NCBI RefSeq assembly: GCF_900538055.1
Contig: NZ_UZAC03000003.1
Span: 39,411 to 103,410 of the forward strand
Length of the DNA: 64,000 nucleotides
Direction: 5' to 3'
Source of the DNA: Pasteuria penetrans
GTDB lineage: Bacteria; Bacillota; Bacilli; Thermoactinomycetales; Thermoactinomycetaceae
Part shown: piece by piece, positions 30,538-39,095 of the stretch
How the letters are laid out: each line of letters begins with the position of its first letter
Numbering within the stretch: the stretch's first letter is position 1
The notes under the pieces: model-generated
What the model was told of the DNA's origin: nothing
Database searches by the model: none
What the model saw: the letters and a program-made list of their open reading frames with translations, nothing else
Position numbers and translations under genes: made by a program

Positions 30538-30888
30538 ATGATGTGGTTGTATGCTGCCATCATAGGAGGGGGTATTTGTGCAATAGGACAGATTTTAATG
30601 GATGTTTTTAAATTTACACCAGCATATACACTCAGTATCTTTGTAGTCGGTGGCGCGGTTCTTTCTGGTTTGGGTTTTTACCAACCTTTGCTCGATTTTT
30701 CGGGTGCTGGTGCGGCTGTTCCGATTACCAATTTTGGTAATGTGCTAGTTCAAGGGGCTTTGCAGGGTGCTGCTTCTGATGGATTCATAGGCATTTTTTC
30801 TGGGGTTATGAGGACTGCGAGCGTGGGTCTATCGGCTGCAATTTTTTGGGGGTTTCTGACAACCTGCCTCTTTCGTGCCAAAGAGTAG
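30538..30888 (+). CDS. spoVAE: Stage V sporulation protein AE (SpoVAEb)
   Basis: Membrane protein of the dipicolinate channel, 116 residues with about three helices. CAIGQILMDVFKFTPA, FSGAGAAVPITNFGN and LVQGALQG are family landmarks and distinguish it from SpoVAC. ATG 30538 is preceded by GAGGGG at six bases; longer frames from 30448 run through spoVAB. spoVAC and spoVAD, normally between AB and AE, are absent from this operon. Confidence 0.9.
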   Translation: MMWLYAAIIGGGICAIGQILMDVFKFTPAYTLSIFVVGGAVLSGLGFYQPLLDFSGAGAAVPITNFGNVLVQGALQGAASDGFIGIFSGVMRTASVGLSAAIFWGFLTTCLFRAKE

Positions 30889-30980
30889 GGGGGCATGGAG
30901 GATCTAGGAAAAGGGAATCCAAGGAGGAATTCGTTGATAAGCCCTCCCCCGGTAAGCCCTCCCCTGGTTTGTCCGTCTCG

Positions 30981-31068
30981 TGGGGGGGAGCAATGTATAA
31001 AGTGGGGGGGAGCAATGTATAAAGTGGGGGGGAGCAATGTATAAAGTGGGGGGGAGCAATGTATAAAA
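30981..31068 (+). repeat. Four tandem 22-bp repeats upstream of thioredoxin-like gene
   Basis: Four head-to-tail copies of TGGGGGGGAGCAATGTATAAAG with only the last base of the final copy changed. Each contains a Shine-Dalgarno-like GGGGGAG followed by ATG, so each can start a tiny frame of nine codons that stops in the next unit. The array ends 16 bases before the start of the thioredoxin-like gene. Just upstream TAAGCCCTCCCC also occurs twice. Confidence 0.95.
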
Positions 31069-31084
31069 TAGAGGGTGATAGGGG

Positions 31085-31759
31085 ATGACAGAGAGGCAAA
31101 AAATGGATACGGATGCTTCCGGACAACACCCCTCTCCTAGGAGAAAATGGATTCAGATGATCATCATGGCAGGGGTTCTTCTCCTTGTTGTGGGAGCTTG
31201 TCTGTGGAATAACCGGGGAAGGAGTGGGGTCAGGGCTGCTGTGCCCACCTGTGGGGGGACGGTAGGGATACGGAAAGGGCAATGTGCCCCCGATTTTTCC
31301 CTACCGGTTTTGCAGAAGGGTCAATCTGGAAGGAAGGTCAGTCTGTCGGAGTTCCTAGATAAACCAACCGTCCTCTATTTCTTCAGAACCAATTGTGCGG
31401 AGTGTGTGGATCATATGCCTGTGATGGAACAAATACAAAATCGGTATCAGGACAGGATCAATTTTCTGTATATGGATCTCTCGAATCGGGAACCGAACGG
31501 CGTCGAGGGGGTACAGGAATTTCTCAGTAAATCACATCCGGCAACGGGACAACCTATGTCCATTCATCCTGTTCTTTTAGGGGATAGGAACCAGTCTATC
31601 ATCTACGATATAGCGTTGATGGTTCCTGCCCTATGCCTTATTGATACCAATGGACATATTGTGGATGCAAGCACGCAAGTGGGGAATGAGGTCGACATAG
31701 AAAATCGTTTGCAGGGTCTGATTGCGGTTTCTTCAACGTCATCTGGGGAAGCTAGATGA
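31085..31759 (+). CDS. Membrane-anchored thioredoxin-like protein (CAEC)
   Basis: A 224-residue protein with an N-terminal anchor (about residues 21-42) and an external TlpA/ResA-like thioredoxin fold. The redox motif is CAEC in FRTNCAECVDHMP, followed by a cis-Pro candidate in MVPAL. It carries the unusual insert HPATGQP (about residue 155) shared with 38102-38746, marking the two as paralogs. The start follows GAGGGTGATAGGGG. Likely roles are disulfide reduction outside the membrane, for cytochrome maturation or spore coat proteins; the sequence does not decide. Confidence 0.82.
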   Translation: MTERQKMDTDASGQHPSPRRKWIQMIIMAGVLLLVVGACLWNNRGRSGVRAAVPTCGGTVGIRKGQCAPDFSLPVLQKGQSGRKVSLSEFLDKPTVLYFFRTNCAECVDHMPVMEQIQNRYQDRINFLYMDLSNREPNGVEGVQEFLSKSHPATGQPMSIHPVLLGDRNQSIIYDIALMVPALCLIDTNGHIVDASTQVGNEVDIENRLQGLIAVSSTSSGEAR

Positions 31760-31977
31760 GAGGGCGACTCCTCCCTCGGTTTTTGGTGGGTCTCCGCTGT
31801 TCATAGCGGGTAGATGAACGGCGACTCTTTAGCATGGATTTTTTTATAGGAATCGGGTGGGCGGTGACGTATTAGAAAACGAATAAGATGCTTGCTAGGG
31901 AGCATCTATCCGATGACTGTAAAATTAAGGATCATAGTCCCCTAGTTTGATAGTTATTAAGAAAACAACAAAAAAAT
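31760..31977 (+). other. Gap with partial R3 hairpin repeat
   Basis: 31785-31832 contains CTCCGCTGTTCATAGCGGG followed by TGAACGGCG, the hairpin part of the R3 repeat whose fuller copies are at 34115-34263 and 61262-61390. The downstream part of R3 is missing here. No other feature is visible. Confidence 0.45.
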
Positions 31978-32200
31978 TAGGTCATTAGCCCCTCTTCTGC
32001 TATAATGCTCCATAGAGAACGTCCAGATTCCTATGGAAAAGCAGGTGTTAGAGCTAATGACCTATCTTTACTCTACCACAAATCCCCTTGGCAGTATAGA
32101 CAGCGTAATATTTTATGTTGAAGCCGGTTTATCGGACGTACCCAAACACTGTGGACGCATTTTCCAGAGTAGGGTTCGGGACCTTTCCGGGGACGGTTAG
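31978..32200 (+). mobile_element. Structured leader plus 47-codon ORF, possible IS 5' end
   Basis: TAGGTCATTAGC (31978-31989) and GCTAATGACCTA (32053-32064) form a perfect 12-pair inverted repeat, with inner CCATAG/CTATGG pairs. The right arm contains ATG 32057, which opens a 47-codon frame (MTYLYSTTNPLGS..., to 32200). A start codon buried in a leader hairpin is a common transposase arrangement, but I cannot match the peptide to a family, and it may be a truncated transposase. Confidence 0.45.
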
Positions 32201-32292
32201 ATCTTTCTGTACGGAACCTCCATACGTCAAAAAACCCGCTCCAGCAAGGAGCATGGTTTTATTTGTTTAGAAATGTTAATTGGGAACCCAAC

Positions 32293-32518
32293 GGCAGTAT
32301 CCCGTTGGGGGTGTGAATTTCTGAACAAGGTTTTTTGGGGGGGATTTCCCCCCCATTCCGAGTGCTTCCTCCATGGATTACTATATAAAATACATTTATT
32401 ATATTAAAATAGGAAACGTATATTTTAGTTTTCTACCTTTGTCCTCTCTTTTTTTACCTATTCACTATGAGTGCCTGGACTATCCCGATTCGTTAAAATG
32501 GTAATAAATTTCCATTTT
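32293..32518 (+). repeat. R2 repeat, copy 1
   Basis: About 225 bases strongly similar to 57431-57654, both on the + strand. Shared blocks include CCCGTTGGGGGTGTGAATTT, CTACTATATAAAATA, AACGTATATTTT and TTCGTTAAAA.TGGTAAT. It contains a G-run/C-run hairpin (GGGGGGGATTTCCCCCCC). It lies upstream of the IS256-type transposase here, but the second copy is next to the maturase remnant, so it is not simply the IS end. Confidence 0.8.
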
Positions 32519-32647
32519 CTTTTTGTTTATCCTTCTGTTATACTATTCCGCGAAAATTAAAAATTTTATGGAATAACGAGAAGGATTATAGATTTATGGA
32601 ACACAATACCCATACCACCCTACCGGCTCCTATTTTGTGATAAAAAA

Positions 32648-33854
32648 ATGGAGAACGATCTCCTAGAGCGGGTACAATATTTACAAAAATCAGGGTCCAC
32701 ACCCGAGCAAGCCGTCCAGACTGTCGGTCGTTCAGTTCTGAACGATAAAAATTGGGGAAATTCCACCATTGGAAAGGCTTGGACATGGTTGGCTGGCTAT
32801 GAAAGGGATCAATATCTGGGGTGGAAAAGCTATCAAAGAGACAACGGAGGACGTTGTAAAATCATTAGAAGTGGATATAGAAAACGTGTTTTAGATACCC
32901 ATAGGGGTTCCATTGCCTTTTTCATTCCACGGTTACGAAACGCCAAATTCCAGTCGGTTCTGGCCGATCCCTATTTCCGTTATGATCCCTACTTGTTGAA
33001 AAAGATCGTTCCCCTCCGAACCGGCGGTATGTCGCTAGAGGTCATCGCGGAACAAACAAAGTGGATCCTCGGCAAGAGGATTCCCCGTTCCACCCTCTCC
33101 CAACGCTTTATTTTTCAGTATGATAGCCACCTAGACGCGTGGAGCCTCCGTTCCCTACAGAACCAGTATTCCACCCTTCAAGCCGATGCTACCTATCTTA
33201 AGATCCGTGGGGGCAAAGGGAAAAAAATAGCCATTTACATAGTAATTGGGACGCAGATGGGACGGTGTATGGGAAATTCTTTATGTTGGATACGGTCCAC
33301 CTGAAACGTTAGACACCTGGAACCAGGTTTTCGAAAATCTTCGCTCACGGGGTTTATCATCGGTTCCTTTAATCGTGACCGACGCTCGCCCCGGCCTTAG
33401 AACAGCTGTTCGTGTTCATTATCCTACATCGGATTGGCAACGATGTATTGTCCATTTCTTTAGGAATCTGCGGGGTGCCGCTGAGGAGGATTCTTTTCCA
33501 CCAGAGGTACTTTTTGGGAGGCTGCGCAAGGAGGTTCTGGAATTTCCGGATCATGAAACGGCCCATGCAATCGGCATGAGGATCTGCGAGGATTATAAAG
33601 CCATTGCCCCGAAAACAGTAAAAATATTGCGAAAAGGCCTGCTCGAGATCACTATTCACCTTAGGCACGACCTTACCCATCGAAAGTCAAACCGGAGTAC
33701 CAACATTCTGGAAAATCTCAACAGTAATTTAAAACGCATTACGAATAAAGCCCGCTGCTATTCTGATGACAGGGCTGCTTATCGGATATCCGCCCTCTTC
33801 TGTCTCCGTTATCACCAGAAACGGCAAGAAAGAACGGACCAGAAGACAGCGTGA
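32648..33854 (+). pseudogene. IS256-family (mutator-type) transposase, frameshifted
   Basis: Two overlapping frames, 32648-33304 and 33246-33854, together make one DDE transposase of about 400 residues. The first catalytic Asp is in LQADATYLKI, the second in LIVTDARPGLRTA, with the family hallmark WQRCIVHFFRNL, and the Glu in ILENLNSNLKRIT. Removing one G near 33248 joins the frames as IVIG-RRWDGVWEIL, the expected order. The break may be a real mutation or a base-calling error in a G-run. A relic of the same element is at 18127-18366. Confidence 0.88.
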
Positions 33855-34572
33855 ACTGTAGGGATTAGGAAGAAAGTAGAAATAGTATGGAATCATGTGT
33901 TTTTACGATTTAGATTGAAAATTTTGAAAAGTAAGAATCGCCTTTTTCCCAATCCCTATAGGATTCATAATAAAAATGGACGAGGGGAAACTAGAGGACA
34001 GGAACGAATTTTCTATCTATACAAATTAATAAGATAATTATGCTTAAAAAAATACAGGAAAAGGTCACCCAAGGAGGCAAAAAAGTGGGACTAAAAATCC
34101 CCCCCGAAAAATGCACACACCCGTCCGGATGCTGCCTGCCTATCCGTTCCTCATATGCTACTCCATCATACTGCTTGCCTGATTCACGCAATAATTTCAC
34201 ACCCCAAAGCCGCTGTTCGTCCGCCCGCTACGAACAGCGGAGACCCCCAGAAAGTGGTAACTTTCAATCACATATCATTTGTGCTGACAATATTCATATA
34301 TAATTTTTTTATATTTAATAATAATTACACCGTAATGCATTTTTTTATTTCTTAAGTAACATTACATATAATAAATATAAAAGTATGATTCATCTTCTTC
34401 TTATAATATTATATTTGGTATATTTTTATACAAATATATATGCTAAATACATAAATTTTAATATATATTTTATGAATATATTATATTATAATTTATTTAT
34501 ATTATATTATTATTGCATGCAGTAATATCTCACAATCTAATAATAACAACAACAGAGAGGGGGCTGAAGATT
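33855..34572. other. Gap with R3 repeat and very AT-rich DNA
   Basis: The R3 repeat lies at 34115-34263 on the minus strand. A minus-strand frame 33991-34200 (69 codons) begins inside R3 with KLLRESGKQYDGVAYEERIG, a peptide also seen in the other R3 copy. 34290-34510 is almost pure A/T and precedes the secreted metzincin. Confidence 0.4.
34115..34263 (-). repeat. R3 repeat: hairpin plus conserved ORF start, copy 1
   Basis: Read on the minus strand: CCGCTGTTCG, spacer, CGAACAGCGG (perfect hairpin), then GTGAAATTATTGCGTGAATC and TGGAGTAGCATATGAGGAACG. The same order is at 61262-61390 on the + strand. The conserved coding start KLLRESGKQY.GVAYEERIG after a leader hairpin suggests the 5' end of a mobile gene. 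I cannot name the family. Confidence 0.6.
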
Positions 34573-35337
34573 GTGGGCAATAAACTTAAAAAAATAGTAA
34601 AATACTCTCTTTTAATTTCAACCCTATCCATGATGAGTTTTTCTGCTTACCCATCATTCGCTGCAGAAACGGGGGACAGTCCATCGTCACCTGGAGGTGG
34701 GGATCTTCTTTCTATATTGAAAATGATGGTTCAATTATTCACTAAATCATCTGGCAATCACCCATCGGATAAGTCATCCGTTGGGGACCAATCAAATCAA
34801 TCTGGAAAGGAATCGAACCATCAAAATACTATCGCCGTTGCCGTATATGCTGCCCCTTCCTTCCGTAAATCCCAGAACTGGAAAGAGGAAGCTAAGCAAT
34901 TAGTGAACTATGCTAGTGACAAACTTTTAAAGAAAACGGGGCTTAGATTTGAGGTTGTTAGCTATGATGACACCATGCCAGAAATTGGGGTGAGTGCGAA
35001 TGATGCTAGTACCCCCAATAGATTTAAGTCTAAGGCTCCCGCACCCGCCGGTGGACGTCATGTAGATTTTAAGGTTTATTTTACAAAATCAAATGGTGTA
35101 GAAGGGTATTCCGATATTAAAAAGCATAGCCTAGGGGGAAGTCCGAGATACTCTGCTGTTTCTGTAAACGGAAATGAAAAGGCAAATCGTGATATCACGG
35201 CACATGAACTGGGTCATGCATGTGGCCTCGAGCACACCGACGGTGGTTTGATGAGGGCTAATCGGAGTGGATCAGGTAAGGAAGCATTTACATCTCAGTT
35301 ACATCATGTTAAAAATAATTTGACTGGTAAGAAATAG
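34573..35337 (+). CDS. Secreted metzincin-type zinc metalloprotease
   Basis: A 254-residue exported protein with a signal peptide (cleavage near SFAAE, about residue 31), a low-complexity Ser/Gly/Asn linker to about residue 90, then a protease domain. The zinc site HELGHACGLEH has His211, Glu212, His215 and His221, followed by GGLMRAN with the metzincin Met. GTG 34573 is chosen because GAGAGGGGG lies about ten bases upstream and the signal peptide starts here. It is paralogous to 1578-2405; a decayed fragment of it follows at 35640-35770. Confidence 0.82.
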   Translation: MGNKLKKIVKYSLLISTLSMMSFSAYPSFAAETGDSPSSPGGGDLLSILKMMVQLFTKSSGNHPSDKSSVGDQSNQSGKESNHQNTIAVAVYAAPSFRKSQNWKEEAKQLVNYASDKLLKKTGLRFEVVSYDDTMPEIGVSANDASTPNRFKSKAPAPAGGRHVDFKVYFTKSNGVEGYSDIKKHSLGGSPRYSAVSVNGNEKANRDITAHELGHACGLEHTDGGLMRANRSGSGKEAFTSQLHHVKNNLTGKK

Positions 35338-36396
35338 TTCATTTTCCGATTTTATTATTAAATTTTATAAATAGATAGGTAATTTTGTAAAAATTTGGGA
35401 TTATTTTGTTTGAATCTCAACGGGAATCTTTTTCGAATCGTTTTCATGTTTACTTCCCCATGGAACATTCCCTTTATTGTGCTGCTCGGGGTTCATTACA
35501 TCAGAAGGCTCTTTAGCCGCCGGCCCTAGTCGATGTGGTAGGCCCAGCTTAAAATTCTGGACCTTATTGGATGGATGCAGACGGAAATACCAAAGATGGG
35601 GGGGAGTCCCCCCTAAAAACCTTGTTCGGGAATTCATATCCATAACGGGGGATTGTTGCCGTTGCTGGGTATGTAAGCCCTTCCCTTCCGTGAATTCCAG
35701 AACTGGAAAGAGGAAGACAAGCATTGGGTAGATCATGCCGGTGACAAACTTTGAGATTTCCTTCAGTAACATGGAACTATCACCTATAGTATTAATGAAC
35801 CATAATATTGACTAGGAAATATCCTGGGAGGCGATTCACGAACAATGATAGGGAATCTAAAATTATCGTATCTTAGCCGTATATCGGACCTGGGGGTTCA
35901 ATCTCAGGAGTGAGGATTGAACCATGGTTCGATCTATCGAATGTATCGTGGTAGGTTTCTGTGTTTATATTTGCCTAGATTTGGATTCTCTTCTACTGTA
36001 TTCCGAGGTATTTTTGTGGTAACGAAGTAGGATGTATACTTTATTTTTATTAGGAAAAAAATCGCCCGAAGACATTCCAGGTCCGAAGTTTGGCCAAGAC
36101 CCAAATTATCTATTTTGGAGGTGACATTGTGTTTGGGAGGCGGTCGATTTTGGTGATGCATAGTTCCCCCATGTGGTTGCAAAATACAGAGAATTGAGGG
36201 ACGATATCAAGGTAGGATGGGGGGATTATCTGGGACGGAATGTGTCTGCCAAGCTAGGTGCGGAAGTGATGAAGATTGTTTAGATCCTTGGGGTCGAATG
36301 GTAGGTGGCAGATTTAAATTGCTACCCTAATGCTGTTCGTATAGAGCGTGTTGGTGTGAGCGTTTTGGGAAATGCGGGGTGTGGAATTTCTATCGG
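35338..36396. other. Decayed coding and repeat debris
   Basis: Contains the metzincin fragment at 35640-35770. 35866-35930 and 36052-36108 resemble 61020-61085 (same strand) and 61100-61158 (opposite strand), an R5 repeat pair. 36163-36283 holds a 39-codon frame ending DYLGRNVSAKLGAEVMKIV that looks coding-like but is unassigned. No intact gene is visible. Confidence 0.4.
35640..35770 (+). pseudogene. Fragment of secreted metzincin gene
   Basis: CCTTCCGTGAATTCCAGAAC followed by TGGAAAGAGGAAG, GGTAGATCATGCCGGTGACAAACTTT align with the metzincin gene at 34850-34930. Stops and the loss of everything around it show that this is a decayed partial duplicate. Confidence 0.7.
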
Positions 36397-37110
36397 GTGT
36401 ATGGCAAGTAAGCCATATAAACGATGGGGGTTGTACTGGGTCCTTTGGAATCGGTTGGTAGATAACAAGCTTCCAACCACCTAATGTTGCTGATGTGGAG
36501 ATACACCCGGTGGTGGTCGGTTCAGAAAAGGACGGGACTAGAATTCCCGTTCGGTGTGTGTCAAGTGGGCTGTATAAACAATGAAGGTTGTAAATGGCCC
36601 TTTGGGGAGCTAGCTGGCCGGTAGATAGCAAGGTCCTTCTCACCACCTAATATCCCGGTGGCGAGCAGTTTTAGGAAAGGGCAAGACTAGAATCCTCGTC
36701 CGGTGGGGATTAAAGAACCCAGTGAAAGTGAACTGTTTGGGGACGCATTGAAATGTCGAAACCGAAGTATAGCCTGACACGTCGGGGGAAGTCACGGGGG
36801 AAGACTTAGTTACATGTGAGGGGATTATGGGAACCTCAAGGCAACATCCCCACAATCGGAGTAGGACCTAAACGGTTTGAAGATTGGGATGGGATGAGAA
36901 AGGCCGCATTAGTGTAATGCGAAAGTGGTACGTGTGGTCCTGTGAGGAGGGGAGCAGGAGTAGAGAATCGGCCGCATAACTTGGGGGATCATTTTACGAT
37001 CCTGGGTTGTTTGCTGGTGTAAAGGGCATTGGTAGTGGGTGATCGAGGGAGGAGGTGGGGAATACTCGTCGGACAGGGCGCGGAAATCAGCGGAAGCGGG
37101 TTTCTGTGAA
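36397..37110 (+). mobile_element. Nested group II intron remains
   Basis: A first 5' segment starts at 36397 (GTGTATGGCAAG) and runs through domain I to TTCCCGTTCGGT. There a second copy begins at 36556 (GTGTGTCAAGTGG). The second continues through AAGTGAACTGTTTGGGGACG and TAGGACCTAAACGG to a domain V-like hairpin at 36901-36941 (GGCCGCATT...CGTGTGGTCCTGTGAG). A further domain I-like piece follows to about 37110. No reverse transcriptase is present. The second copy entered, or recombined with, the first. Confidence 0.65.
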
Positions 37111-38101
37111 TCATAGGGAAAACATTCATTCCTAGGTATCGGAAAACTGTAGTTTATATCAAAAACGAGGGGAAATCTGTCTGTTTCGATATAGGTACCA
37201 TATGAAATCCTGCGTATGGCGGGTCGGCATCTGGGTACACAGGTAGGATGGACACGACCCAGACATCCATTGCAGAACAAGGTAACCCCTTATTGTAGAC
37301 AGGGTAGCTGAGCGTTATTTGCTAAAGTTAATGTAGAAGGAAAAGGATTGAATATTGATATAGAATATGATTTGAGTTTTCGGACAGGCGGAAACATAGG
37401 CACCTTGCGCTGCGCATAGAGGCAGATTGATCCGTGGTAGCGGGGAAGCCCCTATGGGGGGTCATTTTCAAATTAGATCTAGGTACGGAACTATGCAATC
37501 TAAAAGTAGATGGGGCAGGAATAAAGACCACCCACCCGAGATTATTGGTTCACTGAATCCGCTGAGGGGAATGGACAATTGGGATCGTGGATGGGGTCCG
37601 TATAATGGGGCGTATGGGCCTAAGGGGAGGCCTCAGTCGCTAGGCTGGGTTTACCCGCCGGGTCCATAAGTAGTTATGGGTTGCCTTGTGTTTCCAATAG
37701 GATATGAATGGGCCGTAATGGACTATAACGAAGTACCTGTCGGGATAATGGTGAAAGGGCTTGATTCATTTCTGATGAGGATAATCCCATGGTGGCTTGG
37801 GGAGAAAATCAGGTAATGGGAACTCTATTGAGGGAAGTCTGAGGGAAACGTAAGGGAGAATCTGCTTGAAATGTCGGTTTCTCCCCAAGCCATTGGATCT
37901 TCAGATGTTTACTAGGTTTGTTTTGTCGAATAACCTTATCATGTTTAAATGGTATATTTTGTATTATACTTATGTATTTATTAAATAATAATATTTTTTT
38001 ATATTCATGAACGGGTGGGGGAGTATTTTGAGGAACCCCCCTGGGGGTTTCATAAACTTGTCGATTGTGAATGGCCATGTCGTTGAAGGGGGTTTTTTTT
38101 C
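37111..38101. other. Gap with one doubtful Gly/Pro/Tyr-rich ORF
   Basis: 37427-37669 (+, 80 codons, TTG start) encodes a protein ending NWDRGWGPYNGAYGPKGRP..YPPGP. Its composition recalls small spore-coat peptides, but there is no good ribosome binding site. The rest, including AT-rich 37910-38000, shows nothing I can name. Confidence 0.3.
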
Positions 38102-38746
38102 GTGAGTAGTGGACAGGGAAATAAAGGGGTTACGAACCAGTCTCCCCACGGGGGTGTAGGGGCTGGGGCCTTGATTGCTATAGGAATTCTCCTTGCTATT
38201 AGCATGGTTTTTATATGGAAAAATTGGAAAACAAGTATTGTTATGCTTGCCCATCCCAATTGCAAAGGGACAAGGGGTGTGCAGCCCGGGCAGTGTGCGC
38301 CCAATTTCGTCCTCCCGATTTTGAAGGATGGTCAGGAGGGTGATAGGGTTAGTTTGTCAACCTATATGGGGAAACCCACAGTTCTCTATTTTTTTCATAC
38401 CCCCTGCGGAGTATGCCTCAATCATTTACCTGTTGTGAAGGAATTGCAGGCCCGTTATCAGGATCGGATCAACTTTCTGTACATGGATGGTTTTCATATG
38501 GAAGGGGGTATGGGGGAACTACAAGATTTTCTCAACCGTCCTCATCCCGCAACGGGACAGCCCCTCTCCCTTTCCCCCGTGTTTTTAGGGGACGAGAATG
38601 TTTTTTCTGATTATCGTGTTTTAGGTACACCGATGGTATATTTTATAGGAAAATCAGGTCATGTAATTCATGTTTCTAGGGGTGCGGATCTGGATATGGA
38701 AACGCGTCTGAAGAAAATGCTTGCCGATCTTCCCTCTGGTGGTTAG
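38102..38746 (+). CDS. Membrane-anchored thioredoxin-like protein (CGVC)
   Basis: A 214-residue protein with one N-terminal membrane helix (about residues 22-42) and an external thioredoxin fold. The redox motif is CGVC in FHTPCGVCLNHLP, and the cis-Pro is in LGTPMVYF. It shares VQPGQCAPNF, KPTVLYFF, DRINFLYMD and the HPATGQP insert with 31085-31759, so the two are recent paralogs. GTG 38102 has GAAGGGGG upstream. Probable extracytoplasmic thiol-disulfide role. Confidence 0.82.
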   Translation: MSSGQGNKGVTNQSPHGGVGAGALIAIGILLAISMVFIWKNWKTSIVMLAHPNCKGTRGVQPGQCAPNFVLPILKDGQEGDRVSLSTYMGKPTVLYFFHTPCGVCLNHLPVVKELQARYQDRINFLYMDGFHMEGGMGELQDFLNRPHPATGQPLSLSPVFLGDENVFSDYRVLGTPMVYFIGKSGHVIHVSRGADLDMETRLKKMLADLPSGG

Positions 38747-39095
38747 ATGGGGATAGAATGTAGGGGGGCGTAGGGAGTCGATTGCCAGGTTTCCTAAGGT
38801 CGTTATCACTATGGGAAACGGGACCCTCCCTTATGTCTAGGCCCCTTAGTACATAAGGGATAGGGGCTGATGGATCCCCAGTAATCTATTTTGTTCCACG
38901 GGATATATAGTGGTTTATGAAAATATGTATCTCTTTTAGAGGGCAACCATACTCCTGATTCCTGAGACGCTTAGTGGTGTCTCGGGGGATCGTGATCGTT
39001 GTGCGTGGGTTCCCTGGCCAGGACTGGTGGATCCATGGTGGTGCCACGGTAGGATTGTGATCCCCGTTAATTTTGTTGAAGAGAAGGTGGATAGA
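38747..39095. other. Gap with a perfect hairpin
   Basis: TCCCTTATGT (38827-38836) pairs with ACATAAGGGA (38851-38860), with no T-run after it. A second pair CCTGAGAC/GTCTCGGG lies at about 38962-38986. They may be weak bidirectional terminators or mRNA structures ahead of speE. Nothing else is visible. Confidence 0.4.

Noticed and set aside
33246..33304. Programmed frameshift in the IS256-type transposase
   Set aside because: IS256-family transposases are normally a single frame, and the site is a simple one-base gain in a G-run rather than a slippery heptamer with structure.
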